This document shows, piece after piece, positions 1 to 14,300 of a DNA stretch of 64,000 nt. The translations under genes and the position numbers were made by a program. Under the pieces are notes generated by a model. The model was not told the origin of the DNA, did not search any database, and saw nothing but the letters and a program-made list of their open reading frames with translations. Source of the DNA: Anastatus disparis (Eukaryota > Arthropoda > Insecta > Hymenoptera > Eupelmidae); contig JAFFSR010000218.1 of NCBI GenBank assembly GCA_017163975.1, forward strand, positions 3,968,001-4,032,000, read 5' to 3'. The first letter of the stretch is position 1. Each line of letters begins with the position of its first letter.

Positions 1-3000
1 TTCCTATCAGATATCTTCTTTTCTTCTTTCCTTTGAATTTACCCCTATACGTACGCGAAACATATCATAAATATAAAACCTCTCCCTCAAGTACTGACAC
101 TAATAATAGCAAATGGAAGCTTTATATATATACGTGAATGAGAAAGGGCAAATTATATTCTCTATTTCATTCCGTTGCCATATCGTTGACCAATTAAGAC
201 ATTATCAGAGCAAGGGAATCAGAATGAGCAGAGGAAGAGAATATAAGGGAAGTAAAAATAAAAGTGCCATTGATTTAACTTCGGCGAATATGAGGAGGGA
301 AAAGGAAGATGACGTTTTTAGGTGGACATTTATACTTTCTCTTTTTTTTTTTCCCTTTTTGGAATAATGGATAGAATCGAGATGAATTGGAAAGAGAGAT
401 GAAGAGAAAAGAGAGAAGAGAAACTAATGGAAAGGAAGATACGAAATGGATGGACATAAACATTTTTATGTTTCAATTTATTCGTTTGTTGTATGGTTGA
501 AAGGTTTATTGAAGGTAAATTTGATGGATATGGATTAGAAGGAAAGAAGATATTAATGCTTGGTCACGCGTGTGTATAAAAAAATTTTTATTTTTGTGCA
601 TTTAAATGATTGCATGCGGACTCGGCCTTTTATTTTATGGAATGTCGTAATAGGATTGCTCGATAATAGTTGTTGAATAATATTTCACGATTGTAATTTT
701 TTACTTTATATTCACACGAAGGGAAATTCTCGAGTGAAAATTATCATACTATATTATAAGAGTGGAACAGACTTGACTTTTTTTATAAAAATTACTATTT
801 AATATATAGAATACATTGTATATGCACCCAGTAAATTTTTCTATGTAAATAATATGATTTATCTAGTATATAACTTATATTTTATTGTTATAAACGCACC
901 AATATTTACTAATGTTTAATTGTATTAATCTAAATTTTTATATTGTTTGGCTGATGAATAGGATGATAGATATAGTATATTTTTGCATTAGTAAATAAAT
1001 AAATAAATAAATAATATAATTATTTTTACTACATAAATACGAATTTTTATACTAAACCAAGTATGTATCTCGATTAAAATGAGAAATATTAATCACACCG
1101 AAAGAATGTGTAGTTTTTCCTATTGAACTCTTTTCTTTGCACAATTTTTCCACTGTATTGACAAAAGATTTTCTTTTATTTTTTATGGTTAATTTTACTA
1201 CGCAGAAATACTAAAAAATTGATTATAATTTTCACATGAAATTTGAATAAATATATTACGAAAATTCATTGGGTTTCATAACAGTTGATACAATAATTAT
1301 AAAGCTAAATGACAATATTGTTATTGTGAAAAATTCATCTTAAAAGTCCAAGATTCAAAACATTATTCTTACTGAACGTGTCCGTTCCCTATTATCCAAA
1401 AACATCTTAAGTAATAGAGACCTCTATTCAAGCATCTTTTCTTTTCTAAAATCCGAAACACAATAGTGTTTTCTTATATATCTAATTCAAGCTCAATAGA
1501 TTCAGCTCATCCCGACCCTCTTATGTTATTCGATTTTCTTAATAAAATTAGCTAATGCAATAATTTCTGTTATCCAACGTAATTAAGTAATTTTCCTTAT
1601 ACTTCCACTCGCTCCAGACGAGGATATCTTATTTCTTTCTAATTATACTTTCAAATAACAAACTACCCTTAAATACATTTTTCTACCCAAAAGCTTTTTT
1701 CAGGAGTGTTTAATTATACCAAACTCTTATTTTGATTTATCAGCGACATTAATAATATCAACATGTAAATAACAATACACTCATAATAATTAGATTGGCT
1801 CATTTCACATTTACAATTTTACAAAATAGCCATTCGTGTTCTATTAATATATTTGTTGACTGTTAACATGCCAAAAATAACATTGAATTAATGTTATTGC
1901 CTTGTTGTTTACCCATTAGCATTAAAGTATACAGTAAACATTGATTATTTTAATTTCAACCAAAAATTAATGGTATTGATGTAATGTTACATTAATGTTT
2001 AATCCTCTGAATTGCAATTTTGATATCTTCTTTACTCCAGTTTTGATTATTGATGAATTTTGTATTATCTTCAATGAATATTTTTTGCTAACAATGTCAC
2101 TATTACGAAATTGACTGTTACGATAAAATCTCCTTCAACAACTAAAATCTCATTGGTTAAATTATAATTGAACGAAGCAACAATTGGCTAGTGTCATGGT
2201 ATATATAAGCTTAGTCACTGTACTGATTTTGGTCTTAAAACTGGCCAAGTGCCAACTTCAACAAATAGAGAACCTTTTTTTCTTCTTCTTCTTTTCTCTC
2301 GCGCAAAGAAGTGCAAAAGGCTTTAATAGTTTTTGTTTTGTTGCAGTAGCAGCAGCTGATTCTCTTATCCTTTATTTTGCGGTTGCGTGTTGGTTTTTTT
2401 TCTTCATTTCTTCTTCTTTTTTTTTACACGCGAGGGTGAAGAGAAAGACACGAAAAAGGGGAGAATGAAAAAGCTATCATTTGTCAGCTTTGCAAGAGGA
2501 TTTCATGGCTTTAAATGTGTATATATATATTTACTTGTCTTTTGTTTTGGTGAAGATGAAATAAGGAGAAATGTGTTACAGATGATCTTGGCTATTTTCT
2601 TTGCTCATTTTGATTAATTTAATCAAATGGAATTGCATACTAATAAATATTAATTTTGACTTATTTAATCTTTACATATTCATCTTCTTTTTTTTAACTT
2701 AAAACACTATTTTTTTCACTTTTAAACATAATTTTATTTATAACTTCAAAATTTACTTGAAAATCTTCAGTTTTGTATTAATTACGAAAATACAAATAGC
2801 CATTCATCTTCTCGGTTTTATTTAACATTTCAACACATTCCAAGGATAAAATACATAAATTATTGAATTGTTACTTTATATAAAATAAAAATAATAAAAA
2901 AACGAATCTCGATAATTTATCTAACAAAACAATATGATCAAAGCCTTTATACACCAGCATCATCTTCATCGCTGTTTTTTTATTTATTTATTTCTTCGTA

Positions 3001-4785
3001 TCTTCGATCTTTACATACGTTCACCTTGCGCTGTATTTGGACCGATTAAAACGTCCCTCTCTTATAATCATTAGCTAAGGAAAGAATAAGAGGAAAAAAA
3101 AATCATTCCATCAGTGGTACATAAGGCATATAGCGAAAGATCATCATCTATCTCTTCCAAGAGATGCATACAATGTTATTTCACCATCGCTCGGTGTATA
3201 CATATAGTATAAATTCTTCACTCGAAAAGAGAGAAAAAGAGAGAAAATCAAAGAGTGAGATAGTCTTTGTAATATAGAAAAAGAAGGATATAATGGAGTA
3301 AGTATAAAAAAAGAGTATGGAATGGAAAACTATACAGAAGATATATAAAAAAAGAGAGAGAAGATAAAAATGAACGATTGAAGGTTTCCGCGCGTACAGT
3401 GAGTTAAAAAAAAGGGTCAGTGAGCCAGGGTCATCGATTCAAATCCATGGCGCTCCTTCTTATGTCTGTGCACGTATGTGTGCACGTACACACCTATACG
3501 TAAGTGTTGTTGCGCACGATTTGTCGTTCGTGTACGTACGCACCTATTCGCCTGTATATATGAACCAATGAAAACGACTGTGCACGAGGACGATTAAAGA
3601 GGTTTGCCCGCTTCTTTTGATGATAATTAATATCTAATGTTACGATTTGAGAGTTTTGAAAATTGCTAAATTTATGTGATTGCATATTTTATATTTTTTA
3701 TTTTATTAAGAATACTTTTGAAAATAGCCGTTATAGGGTTTTTATTAAAGTTGAAAGTGATCTAACGTGTTAGAGTTTTGGAAAGAATGAAATTTTTTTT
3801 TTTTCTTAACAGATATTTGGTGGGATATCTCGCTCTTTTAGCAAATTTACAGTATACTAGTCATGCGGGTCATTTTACTATTAGAGTATAATTCTGAATT
3901 CTTCCGGAGTCAATTCTTATTTTTTTTTGGAACGTGTTTTTAGAAATTTGAATCAATAATATTCAATACTATAAACATTTAACAATTCCCTCTGTAAATA
4001 TTAAACAATATTTATAAATTTCAAGTTATAATGGCGAAAACTTATTTTTAATAAAGTTGTGTCCTAGAAGATTTAAGAATGTTGTACGACTTATAAACTT
4101 AACTAAATGCATCAAAATAATTTATTAAGAAATTGAAAAATTAGAACCAGAAATTTCGTTTTTTCCAAAGATTTCTTAATTGGCTAATGTGATTGCAAAA
4201 AAAACTAAGCTATTTATTGGATTGCTGCAAATGTTTTTATCTTTAGTATTGTATCATCTTCTATTTGAAATGAAAGTTTTTTTAAATGACTTCAGTAACA
4301 AGTTAAAATAATATTTTTTTTCGATAAAGCATATTTTTTCAAACCTGTTGGAATTTCTCGAAGTTTTCTGATTTTTTAAAGTTTATCCAAAAGAAAAATA
4401 TATGAAATTCTCTATAATTTTTCTGTGTCAGTTAAACGATTATTGTAACTTTTTTACTAATAACTTCAGTAGTAAGGAATTCTACAAATATGTTTATAAA
4501 TAAAGTGTAACTCGTTCAAAAAAATTTGCAAAAGAATGTATTTTTTAGCTTTTAAGTTAACGATCACAAGTTTTATAGAGATAAATTCGTTTCTTATTTA
4601 ATATTAGAGATAGTTTAATGTTTAAAATAGTTTTAATGTTCAGTCTTAACGGTATTTATTACAAATCATTGAAAATTTACAGATTTTATAAAAGTACCGA
4701 GTATGATATTCAATCCGATTAAATATTTGGAAAATTATTCCTTGAGAAACACGTTTATCATATCATTTTAAATGTATTTATATGA
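1..4785. other. AT-rich noncoding stretch
   Basis: No convincing gene is visible. The short open frames here are low-complexity translations of T- and A-runs (for example F-rich peptides around 2270-2450). The stretch holds a short (AAAT)n tract at 992-1014 and a patch around 3400-3600 that is richer in GC and in alternating purine-pyrimidine (gtgcacgta-type) sequence. It is best read as intronic or intergenic. Confidence 0.7.
992..1014. repeat. (AAAT)n microsatellite
   Basis: Five to six copies of a 4-bp AAAT unit in a row. Confidence 0.9.
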
Positions 4786-4993
4786 GATCTCAATGACTCA
4801 GTCGGTAGAACGATGGCTTCATGAACTCGAGGTCCTGAGTTCGAATCTCGCTCTCGGCCGATTTATACAAGCACCACTGTATACGGTACAAGTGCTTTGT
4901 TCACAAACATACTAAAACGACCTCCGTCGCTAATTAGCATCGCAATAATATAGCATAAATACAGCGACGTTAAATAAAATTAAAAAAAAAAAA
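4786..4993 (+). mobile_element. tRNA-derived SINE, copy 1
   Basis: Full-length member of a family with five copies in this window. The 5' part looks like a tRNA: a diverged A box near 4793-4805 and a B box (gagttcgaatct) near 4837-4848, which together would form an internal Pol III promoter. The tRNA-unrelated body carries the family words gcaccactgta, gtgctttgttcacaaac and cgtcgctaattagcatcg. The tail is cagcgacgttaaataaaa followed by a poly(A) run. The anticodon-like loop reads CAT, suggesting a tRNA-Met-like ancestor. It encodes no protein and would need a LINE for mobilisation. No clear target duplication was found. Confidence 0.85.
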
Positions 4994-7900
4994 TTATTAA
5001 ATACATAGATGGGTAATATAAAAATTTTTCTTTTTTGCAACAAGAAAACGCAAGATACGATTATAATCTATTATCAATACATAGAAATCTAACTAACAAA
5101 GTTCATTTAAAAACTTGTCATAATTACCCAAAATAACATTAATTCAAAAGTATCAAGTAAAAACGATTTATGAAGGTGTTTATTCAAAGTTATTATATAA
5201 AGACATAACCTTAATTACCAACCTTACGTATATCTATTATATTACACGTATGGCAGGATTATATATTTAAGTCTTGGTTATTCTAAACCTTTAATTATCC
5301 TTTATCAAAGTATCGAAAGTAAATAAAACAGGACGCGTGCGTATGATATTAAATTCTAGTTCTAGCTACCGTCAAATTATCTTTAATTGCGTTTTTTACA
5401 CGCGTTTGGAGATAAGATATTTCATATAGTATTCTATATTTAGTTTTTGTGATCGATCATATCTAATACGTGTTGGGTTGTGCGTAAATCGATTAATAAG
5501 TGCTTATTAAGTCGTTTGATCAGGGTTCAAATACATTAATTACGTATTTTACGGTTTTTGTAAAAAAAAAATAAGTACATTTTTTCTTTGACGCCAAATA
5601 ATTTTAAGAAATGTTCAGTTATTGCAAATATTTCATATAGTTATAATTAAAGCATAAGAATTTTGAAAATAATTTGAATGGTCCAACTTCGGCCTAATCA
5701 CACAGTGGCTTCGTGTTGTTCGTCAAAACAATGAGTCCCAATAATCAGTGAATGTAATAATGATAAATGTGTGCTGAAAAAAAAGTTAAAACTACGTCGC
5801 CTTCGTTCTTTCTTTCCTTTTTTTTACTCTCTCCTTTTTTGACTCGCGTCGTCGCCTTTCTTCTATACACACACGAAATTTCGCCATAGCTTGACTCGTT
5901 TCTCTCTCTCTCTCTCTCAATCGTGTAATTTATGAGCAGCTCTTAAAATTTTTCAAGTCCGCGCCTCTTTTTTTTCTTTCTCTCTCTCTTTCTTTCTCTG
6001 TGTACTCTAGATTAACAACTCGACATCCTGACAGACAGTGTGTGTATATATGTACGCGTAAAACGAAGGAGATATGTTTAAAGTCTATCGGGTTGGGCTT
6101 TAAGTTTCTTGTCGCGACAGACGGTTTTTATCGCTTTGAAATGCTTTGACTGAAAAAGAAATGTTCTTTTGGACTGTATCGAAGCAGAGAAGATTTTTTG
6201 TATTTGGTCAATTTTTAATACTGAATTTTTGAAAAAATTATTTTAGAGAATTTAATCTTTTTCCAAGTTATTTAATTATAATTATTTTAAAATTTCTATA
6301 AATATTAGATATTTATTAAAACTATATAAAATTATTTAGTCTGTAGGTAATATTTTTTAATTTTACTTTCGCATTTTGAAAGAAAAATTTTCTTTGCTCA
6401 TCAGAAAATTAAAAAAATTCTCTTAAATTTACTGATACCTAAAAATTTAATGTGTTTTTTTTTATGGAGCTAAAGACGAAACATTAAAAAACTTAACTTA
6501 TGGAGTTTTGAGTTCGAAAGAAGCTCGCATTTCATTTTTAAGAACGTGAGACTTTATTACGTTTTTAGAACGACTCGAAGTGTAAAAAATGTAATGACCG
6601 ATAATGTTCCTAAGAAATTTTCTTTGCTATTGAACGATCGTAAATAATTTCAGAGAGCAATAATAGAAATAGCTCGGTAATAATTGTCAGGAGTGACAAA
6701 TTTAAACGTTAGTAAATTTAAAATTCAACAATGAATAATTCAGACAATTTAGATATTTTTTTGTATTTATTCAAATTATTCGCATTTCACTAGAAGTTCA
6801 TTCGTGGTTATATTTTTTTTTTGTTGAGCGTTACAAAACATTTTACGATGGTGCAGTCATAAAATATCAGCATAATTATCATATTACATTGAAAACGAGC
6901 ATCATTGTGATCATGTAAATATAGAACAATTTGACATTTTATCATGGCTTGTAAACATCAATTTGAAACTTCCCGATACTTAAGCTAAGGGATAATCCTC
7001 CAAAAAGCAATGTATAAATTATCCTCAAAATCATATTCCAAGGGAGATGAAAAAAAAACGAGATAATCATTCAAAGTGAAAACGCTTCAATTTTTCAAAC
7101 TCAACGTCTTGACAAGGCAAAATAATAATATATATAAGAGAGAGAAAAAGAAAATCATAAAGTGCAAGGAAAGACAAAGTTGAAAATCACCCTTGCGGCT
7201 AAAATTTAACACTGTAGTGATATTTAGAAGCTTGTCCCTCTCTCTGTTTCTTTTCTTATTTCTTCTTCGATGTCAAAAATCTTCTTGTTCATTTTTATGA
7301 GGGGTCTTGTATAGACCTTCGAAAAATAAAGGGGAAAGGCTTTGCTCTCTGAGTGTCTTTGTAATTTTTTTTTTTTTGTTTTTTTTTTTGGCACAACAAT
7401 TTGTCTTGCTTTACGGAGACTCTTTCCAAATCCAACGGATATGGACGAATAAAAGCGCCTTGGGTTCTTCTCTTGAGTTTGCGCGCTTTTTTTTGAGGTT
7501 TTTTTTTTTAATTTTGGGAACTTTGTGGCTGTATACAGCTTTATGCTTAGGTACAGACTTCTTTGTTTCTTTACTTTCAATTTTGGAGTTTTCAAACGAT
7601 AAATGTAGTAATGATCTACTTGAAATTTATTGTTATAGAGTTAAGATAGTGCAACTTCAAATTTTTAAGTTTTAAATAAATTTTAACGAGTAGTTTTTAA
7701 AATTCTCATAACATCATTATTATCAAAAAAAACCAATAACATCATTTACAAAAGAACTTTTCAAATAATCCATAAAAATTAAAACACGAAAATTAAATTT
7801 TATCAATATCATCCAAGTTATTCTCTGAAAAACTCGACACATTGTCACACATTCCAAAAATTAAAAAAAATAAAATAAAATTTTCCTTGTCAGCATCTCA

Positions 7901-8361
7901 TAATTTAATCAACCGACATTATTTATATCGCCCTATCCCTCATACGACTGCAATTAAACTTACAAAATTTTCCCGAACCCAAAAGTCCCGTCTCAATTGA
8001 TCCCTAAACGCTCGTTTTGGGATATACGTAAATAAAGCTTGGATCTCACGTTGTATGCGCGCATGTATACATGTGGATATATGAAAAAATATAAATGTCA
8101 TTTATAATTGAGGCGGCATGTAGTTGTCTATTATAATAATGTACTGTTGCGTCGTTTATTAGTGAAAGAGGGACAAAGGAGACGTTTCTTATAGGTTTTC
8201 GTGAATGTAACAAAAAATTAGGTATAGTTCTCAAGTTTCTTGAGATATTTAATGTATGCTGCTCAATTACAATAAAAAGCACTTTGAAGAAAAAACTTTT
8301 TTAATTGTTCATTCAATTAAAGTATGATTAAATGTAATTGTACGTAATAATTTATTTTAAT
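4994..8361. other. AT-rich noncoding stretch with CT-rich microsatellites
   Basis: No gene recognised. CT/CTTT-rich simple sequence lies at about 5900-5918 and 5966-6000. Long T-runs at 7360-7510 create spurious overlapping F-rich and K-rich open frames on both strands. Otherwise intron-like. Confidence 0.65.
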
Positions 8362-8566
8362 ATTTTTATTTTATTTAACGTCGCTGAATATGCGCTAAGA
8401 TTTGTGCAATGTTTATTAGCGACGGATAGTTCGTTTCAGCGTGTTTGTGAACAAAGCACAAGTGACGTACAGCGGTGCTAGTATAAATCAATCAAACTCA
8501 GATACCCGAATTACGAATTCATCAGCAGTAGAAATCCATCATCACTCTACCAAACGAACTACTGAA
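8362..8566 (-). mobile_element. tRNA-derived SINE, copy 4 (diverged head)
   Basis: Minus-strand copy of the SINE family seen at 4786, 29012 and 50699. The body and tail match well (cagcgacgttaaata, cgtcgctaataaaca, gtgctttgttcacaaac, gcaccgct). The tRNA-like head is strongly diverged: the A-box region is still recognisable (gttcgtttggtagagtg), but the region between the boxes and the B box differ from the other copies. It is either an older insertion or a separate subfamily with a replaced head. Confidence 0.7.
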
Positions 8567-11128
8567 AAGCAAAAAATTTGTATTAAGATTTATTTAACAT
8601 AGTAAAATATCAGCTCAAAATGTCAAATATACTTTTTGATCCTCTTATATTATAATGATTATTAAAAAAAAGTTGATTGGAATCTCAAATACGATTGGTC
8701 ATATAGAATTGTTGATTTAAATTTTAAAGTTACTTCGAGAACAATAAATTGTGAATAACAGTTTTATTTTCAAGTAGAAGAAATACTTTTTAAATAACAT
8801 CAATGTGGAATTTCAATAAAACTATACTGTTTTTAGAATCAGTGCGCGTACACACATGCGTGCACATATTTTACAAAAAAATCGTTTTTTTTATGATTCT
8901 AGATAATTTGAATGAATTTTTTCATGAATTGTTTTGAAAAATTGCAGAGATGCGCAAGGTCGATTAGTTTTAGATTTAAATTTTAAATTTCATTTCGGTT
9001 AAAATGTTTGAAAAGATTCAATTGGCATGAACTTATACAATTAAAAATCTATGTTCTGTTAATGGTTCACTTAATAATATTGATTTATACATAGAACTTA
9101 ACTTCACAAGGAATCTACAGAAAAAAATGTTAACTACTCATGATTATTTTTCTCGGTAAATGTTTTTAAAATACAAACAACGTATTTTTACGTAGTTTAA
9201 GAATAGCCAAAGAAGTTAGAATTTAAATTTAAGGAAGCTAAATGCCAATTTATTAGTATATCTTTTTCCATTTTCATTTGCATACATGATTCGCGGTATC
9301 TATTATTAAAGTAATACATTCACATATTTATTAAACGTAACCTATAGCTCAAGGCGCGCGAGGCGCATTGAATAAATATTGCATTCTGAATCTATCATTC
9401 ATTAAAGAACATCTAATAAAATAAAAATGGTAGCTACAAAGCTACATTAATATTACATGCATTTCACCTTGAGAATGAAAACGTGACTGTATATTCTTCT
9501 AGGTAAATTAAATTTTAAAAACAACGACAAAGCTTGCGAAATTGAAGAAAAAAAAACCATTGCAGCAATTGGACAGTTGAAGCTTTGGCAATGACGCTGC
9601 GGTTCAATAATAATTTTCAATAACGTTTTTGTTTTGGTATTTTATCCGAAATGAAAAGTTAACATGATAATATGTAGATAAGGATAGTAAATGTGAAAAG
9701 TTAATATTTTAATTATGGGTTCAATGAATACTATTTTATTAAAACTTTGTATTAATTGAATATTAAAATAACATTAGTGTTGTTAGAGTTTGAAATTATA
9801 ATTAAAATATTTAAAAACAAAAATTCAAGCATTTACAAATTTTTATGAAAATTATAATGTTTTTGGTTATATTGTACAGATTTATGATTACTTTCTACTC
9901 AGATAACGATTTTGAATAAATTTTCGAATTATAAAGGTAAGCTAACGAAATTTAGTTAGTTAAAAAAACTAAAAGTAAAAAATCTAAGGAAATTTAGTTA
10001 ATAATTTAAATATATAATAACTTTAATCCATTCATAAAATGTCTAATTTTTCAAATTCTAAAAAAATGTTTAAAAAAATAAAAATCTTTTATATATCTTT
10101 ATACCGAAGGACATTATTCTGACATCGAAAAAAAGAGAAAGAAGAAGACAAAGATGAAACGGTTGAAAGAAATAATGTGTCGTATATTTCTTAATGCCGC
10201 ATGTGTGTTATTGGCTCAAACAATCTAGCTAAACAAAAATTGGTGGGGTCATCCGCATTGAGATTGGTTCTGAGAAAAACGTGCTTTAAAAGCATTTTGC
10301 ACTTGTGCCAACTTTACTAAAACTAATTGGCCTCCACTTCTTCTTTCTAAGATAGAGAAGACGATGCTGATGATGAAGAAGAATAAGAAGCTTGCATAAT
10401 TTTGTTTATCGTTACTGCAACCTAAAAAATAAATCGCACAGAAGATTTCAAAGCTCTTCCGCGAATCGAGTTTCTATATATTTTTTTCTTTAGAATAAGG
10501 TTATGTATATATATACATTCGAATATTTTAATTTATCTAGGTGAAGATATTAATGGGATTGATTATATATAGGTTATTATGGCGGTTTTTGTTATGAATG
10601 AATAGACAATTCAGAATAGTAGCGTTCTAATTTCGTTAAGCTCCTATTGTTCGAGTATATAAATGTTTGAGGAAAAGTTTAAGAAAAGGTGGGTTTTAGG
10701 TTATGTAATACAGATATATACGTTCGAGGTTGAGGAACTTTTTCAAGGACAACATTTTTAGTATAGATATCGTGGCTTTTCTTTGTAACATTCAAGGAAA
10801 TTTACTTGGTAAATTGTCGCAGAAGCCAGGGAAATACCTACTTTACTCAAGAAAATTTTTCGTTCGAAAATAAATTTTATAATGTTAGAAATTTAATGAA
10901 GACGTGCCAATGTTATTTGACCGAATCGTAAAATTAATGTTTTAACTAATATTATGAAATTAATTGTAAGCCTCTCTGCCAAAGAAATGCTTGTTTGATA
11001 TATTCTATTGTGATATTTGGATGATACACTTTTTATTTTAAAATATTATAATCAAATTATTTTTTATTCTGATTTCTGTTTAATTTTATTCGTCTAAACT
11101 TTTATTTAATTTATAATCATAATTTTAA
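8567..11128. other. AT-rich noncoding stretch
   Basis: No gene, RNA or repeat boundary recognised. Composition is intron-like throughout. Confidence 0.6.
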
Positions 11129-11331
11129 GGCGACTTCGGATATCAGGTTAAATTTCATTTTTTAGTTTACAAATCATACTTTTATTTTATGAAATTTAAA
11201 AAATTTTTTAATTTACCACCATTTTTTAAAATCCAAAAAATAATGGAAAATTTTAAAAAACCCAAAACTTTTAGAAACTAAGTGTAATTTGTAAACTACG
11301 AAATAAAATTTAACCTAACCTCTGTAGTCGC
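11129..11331. mobile_element. TTAA-flanked hairpin MITE, copy 1
   Basis: A 203 bp inverted-repeat element starting GGCGACTTCGGA and ending with its imperfect complement (tctgtagtcgct). The arms share the words aggttaaatttcatttttta and taaaatttaacct. Flanks are TTAA on the left (11125-11128) and tcaa on the right, consistent with a mutated TTAA target duplication. There is no coding capacity. Related copies lie at 15985, 27373 and 39436. TTAA duplication is typical of piggyBac-type transposases, but the termini are not canonical piggyBac ends. Confidence 0.8.
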
Positions 11332-14300
11332 TTCAAGCATATGAATAATTTATATTCTTATAAAAATGATTATATTAACAAAAGTATTTCTTTTCCATTG
11401 TAAATAAAATTAGAACATTCAACTCTGTCAATTTTACTAATGTAAAAAATTTGAATTTAGAATAGAAAATTCATCACCTAAATCCATATTACATAATTCT
11501 AATCTTAATATTAATATCACTTTTCCATCATATATTTCTTCTTTCACGCAAATAGGTTGATACCGAGAAAAAGTTGATGATGAAAGCTATTTTTCTTCAT
11601 CCATCCGAGCTAGAAAAAATGAAGATTCTCAATTTTTAAAAGTATATCTTACCAAGTGGCCTTTTAAACTGATTGAAATCCTTGAATTTCCATAACAATT
11701 CTTTCCACAATGTTCTAAGAAGCAAGGAGAAAAAAAAACTCCAACCTTTAAAAAAAAAGGATCCCTTCAAAAATGTTCTTCTCCATATATACGTGACCAA
11801 GGAACAATTTTCAAAATGCATTCATAAATTCCCTCCCTCGCACGTCTCTCTTTCACTCTCTTTCTTGTTAAAAGGAGAGAAAAAAAAGCGTAAAGTAGTT
11901 CATCGACCTCTTTACGAGGCTTACTGCTGTTGCTGCGAGCTAAAATGTTAACCCCATTCATGTGACGAGAGAAGACAGCTGGTCGCGTGCTGTTATTACT
12001 GCTGCCCGTTGTTGGGCTGACCCCCATGGTGAAAAACTTTCAGGCCCTTTTTTTTAATATTACAGGCTTATGGCCCATTATTATGCTTCGCTCGAATGCT
12101 TATTTTTTTTTCTCTCTCTCTCTCCATCCTACCTTGACGTGTGTCCATTTTTCTTCATACTCAAAAAGAAGTTAGTGTGTGCGCTAAGTAAAAAAAAAAA
12201 TCATGAGGGTTGTCGTCAAGTTCTTTTTTTATGTTGTACATGTACATGAGCAGAGTTTTTTTTTTAATGAGATTTCATGCATGGAGGTTTTTTTTAGTTT
12301 GATGGAGTAACGATTGTAGATGTTAGATAAGTTGATGGAATCTTTGCATTATTTCATAAAGATCGGTGTACATTGATTAATAAGATTATAGGCTTACATA
12401 AATAGTTACTTACCAAAGTAACTATTAAAAATTGAAAAAAAAATGTTTCATATAAGTTTGATAATAGCTTCGCTAAAGATTGATTTTGATACAATGCTGC
12501 CTTTTTTAGAGAAAATTTTGAAAGATGCTTCAAATTTTTACTTTTAGTGATCTTATAAATTTTCGATTTTTATTCTTTGATCGCGATTCGAGGCTTATAG
12601 TGCAAAGTACTGAATATAGTTTCGAAAAGAATTTTTATAAATAGAACTGATAATCGAACCACTTCAACAATTTTATTCTCAGAAGCAAATTTAACCATTT
12701 GAACTAAGGAAATAAATTAGAGAAATAAATTCATATTTTGCATTTTGTGTTTGATTGAATTGAAGTAAAATTATTTTGTATTTCACATAACATTAACCAA
12801 AGCAAAATTTTTCATCTACTTAAGTATTTAGTATTAGCGTATGCAATTATTTCATTTTGATGAAACTTAATTATTAAAAAATAATGTTTCGCTAAATAAT
12901 ATTGCATTAAGGTCATGTAATAGAGTATATGTAATAGACTATATTTATAATTTCTCAAATTTTGTATCTTCGTTAAAAAAATTTTTTTAAATATCTCTAT
13001 GTCATAGATTTTATTAGTTAAAGTAAAAGGGAATAATAATATAGAAAAATTTTAAAAAATTTTAGATTATGAATAAAAAATTTGGAAAATTGTAATGTCG
13101 ATATTTTATATCTCCTTACGCGAGTTTCCCTGTTATTTGCATATAAAATTATTTTCAAATAAAACATTTCTACTTTACGAGTGTATGAATATTTTAATCC
13201 TCAGATATAAAGTTACACGTATAAAGTTGTTAACCTCTAGTGTCAAAAGATTAAATGAACAGACAGAGTATTAAAGTAAGATTATAATGACAATAGCGAC
13301 AATAGTCCCTTTTATGTACGCGAGCCGAAAATGATCATAATACTTTCAAAACCCTACGAAATTCATCCAACGATTCCCATAACCATAAACCCATTCGCCA
13401 CTCGATAAAACAATATTTCGAGTCCGATCTTGCATAACAATACTATCCTTCCATTTCACAGTATATATATGACAATACAGCAACACCCTCCATCTTTTCT
13501 TTTTTTTTACAGATCATAAAAAAAAATTACATCGTCTCACGAAGTATAATCTTTCGAAATAAAAAAAAAGAGAGAAAGAAAAGAAAAAAAATCGTTTACG
13601 ACTTGTCTAGTAAAATTAATGAAAGGGATGGATTCTTATATCTTTTTAACAAAAGACATTTTCAAATAAACACAAAAGCCGGCAGTACATCTTGAACTGC
13701 ATAGGCGGGTTATTTTTTATATTCACGATCATTAATATACATTAATTTCCAGCTCTCTTGCGCTCTCTTGCATCCACGTGGCGGAAGTTAGTGAAGGAGG
13801 CAAGGAATTTTAATGCTCGCAGCTATATGGATATTTTCTAGAAAGGAAGAAAAAAAAAAGAAGCCTAAAATGTACGCTTCATAAATTTCAGTTATAACGA
13901 AAACTCCTCTTGTGTTGAAGGAGGGAGGGGAGGAAGAGATGTTAGGAGATATGTTCACTTTTTGCTTCCTTGAGCAAAAATTTTCTCGTAAAATATCACT
14001 TTATTCCTAAACCAGCTCCTCCCCTTGAACCAATGAATTTTCGAAGAAATTTCACCCTCTTCTTGTATACATGTTCTCTTGTATGTTGGGCAAAAGATTG
14101 TTGGCGCAAGTCGTTTGTATTCACTTGATACGGATTTTTCGTCGGTTTGATACTTAACTTTAGTTTTTATATAGGGATTTATGGTGATTTTTATCTTGTA
14201 AGTTGGAAGGAAATAAAAGGGGCAGTGGGAAAGGAAGAGAAGATACTCTTTTAGTTTGATTTCGTTCGAAGCAATTACTTCATTGATTGGATAATTTTTC

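Noticed and set aside
7224..7675. Overlapping 123-aa and 122-aa open frames on opposite strands
   Set aside because: They are Lys-rich and Phe-rich translations of the same T/A-run-laden DNA, with no domain.
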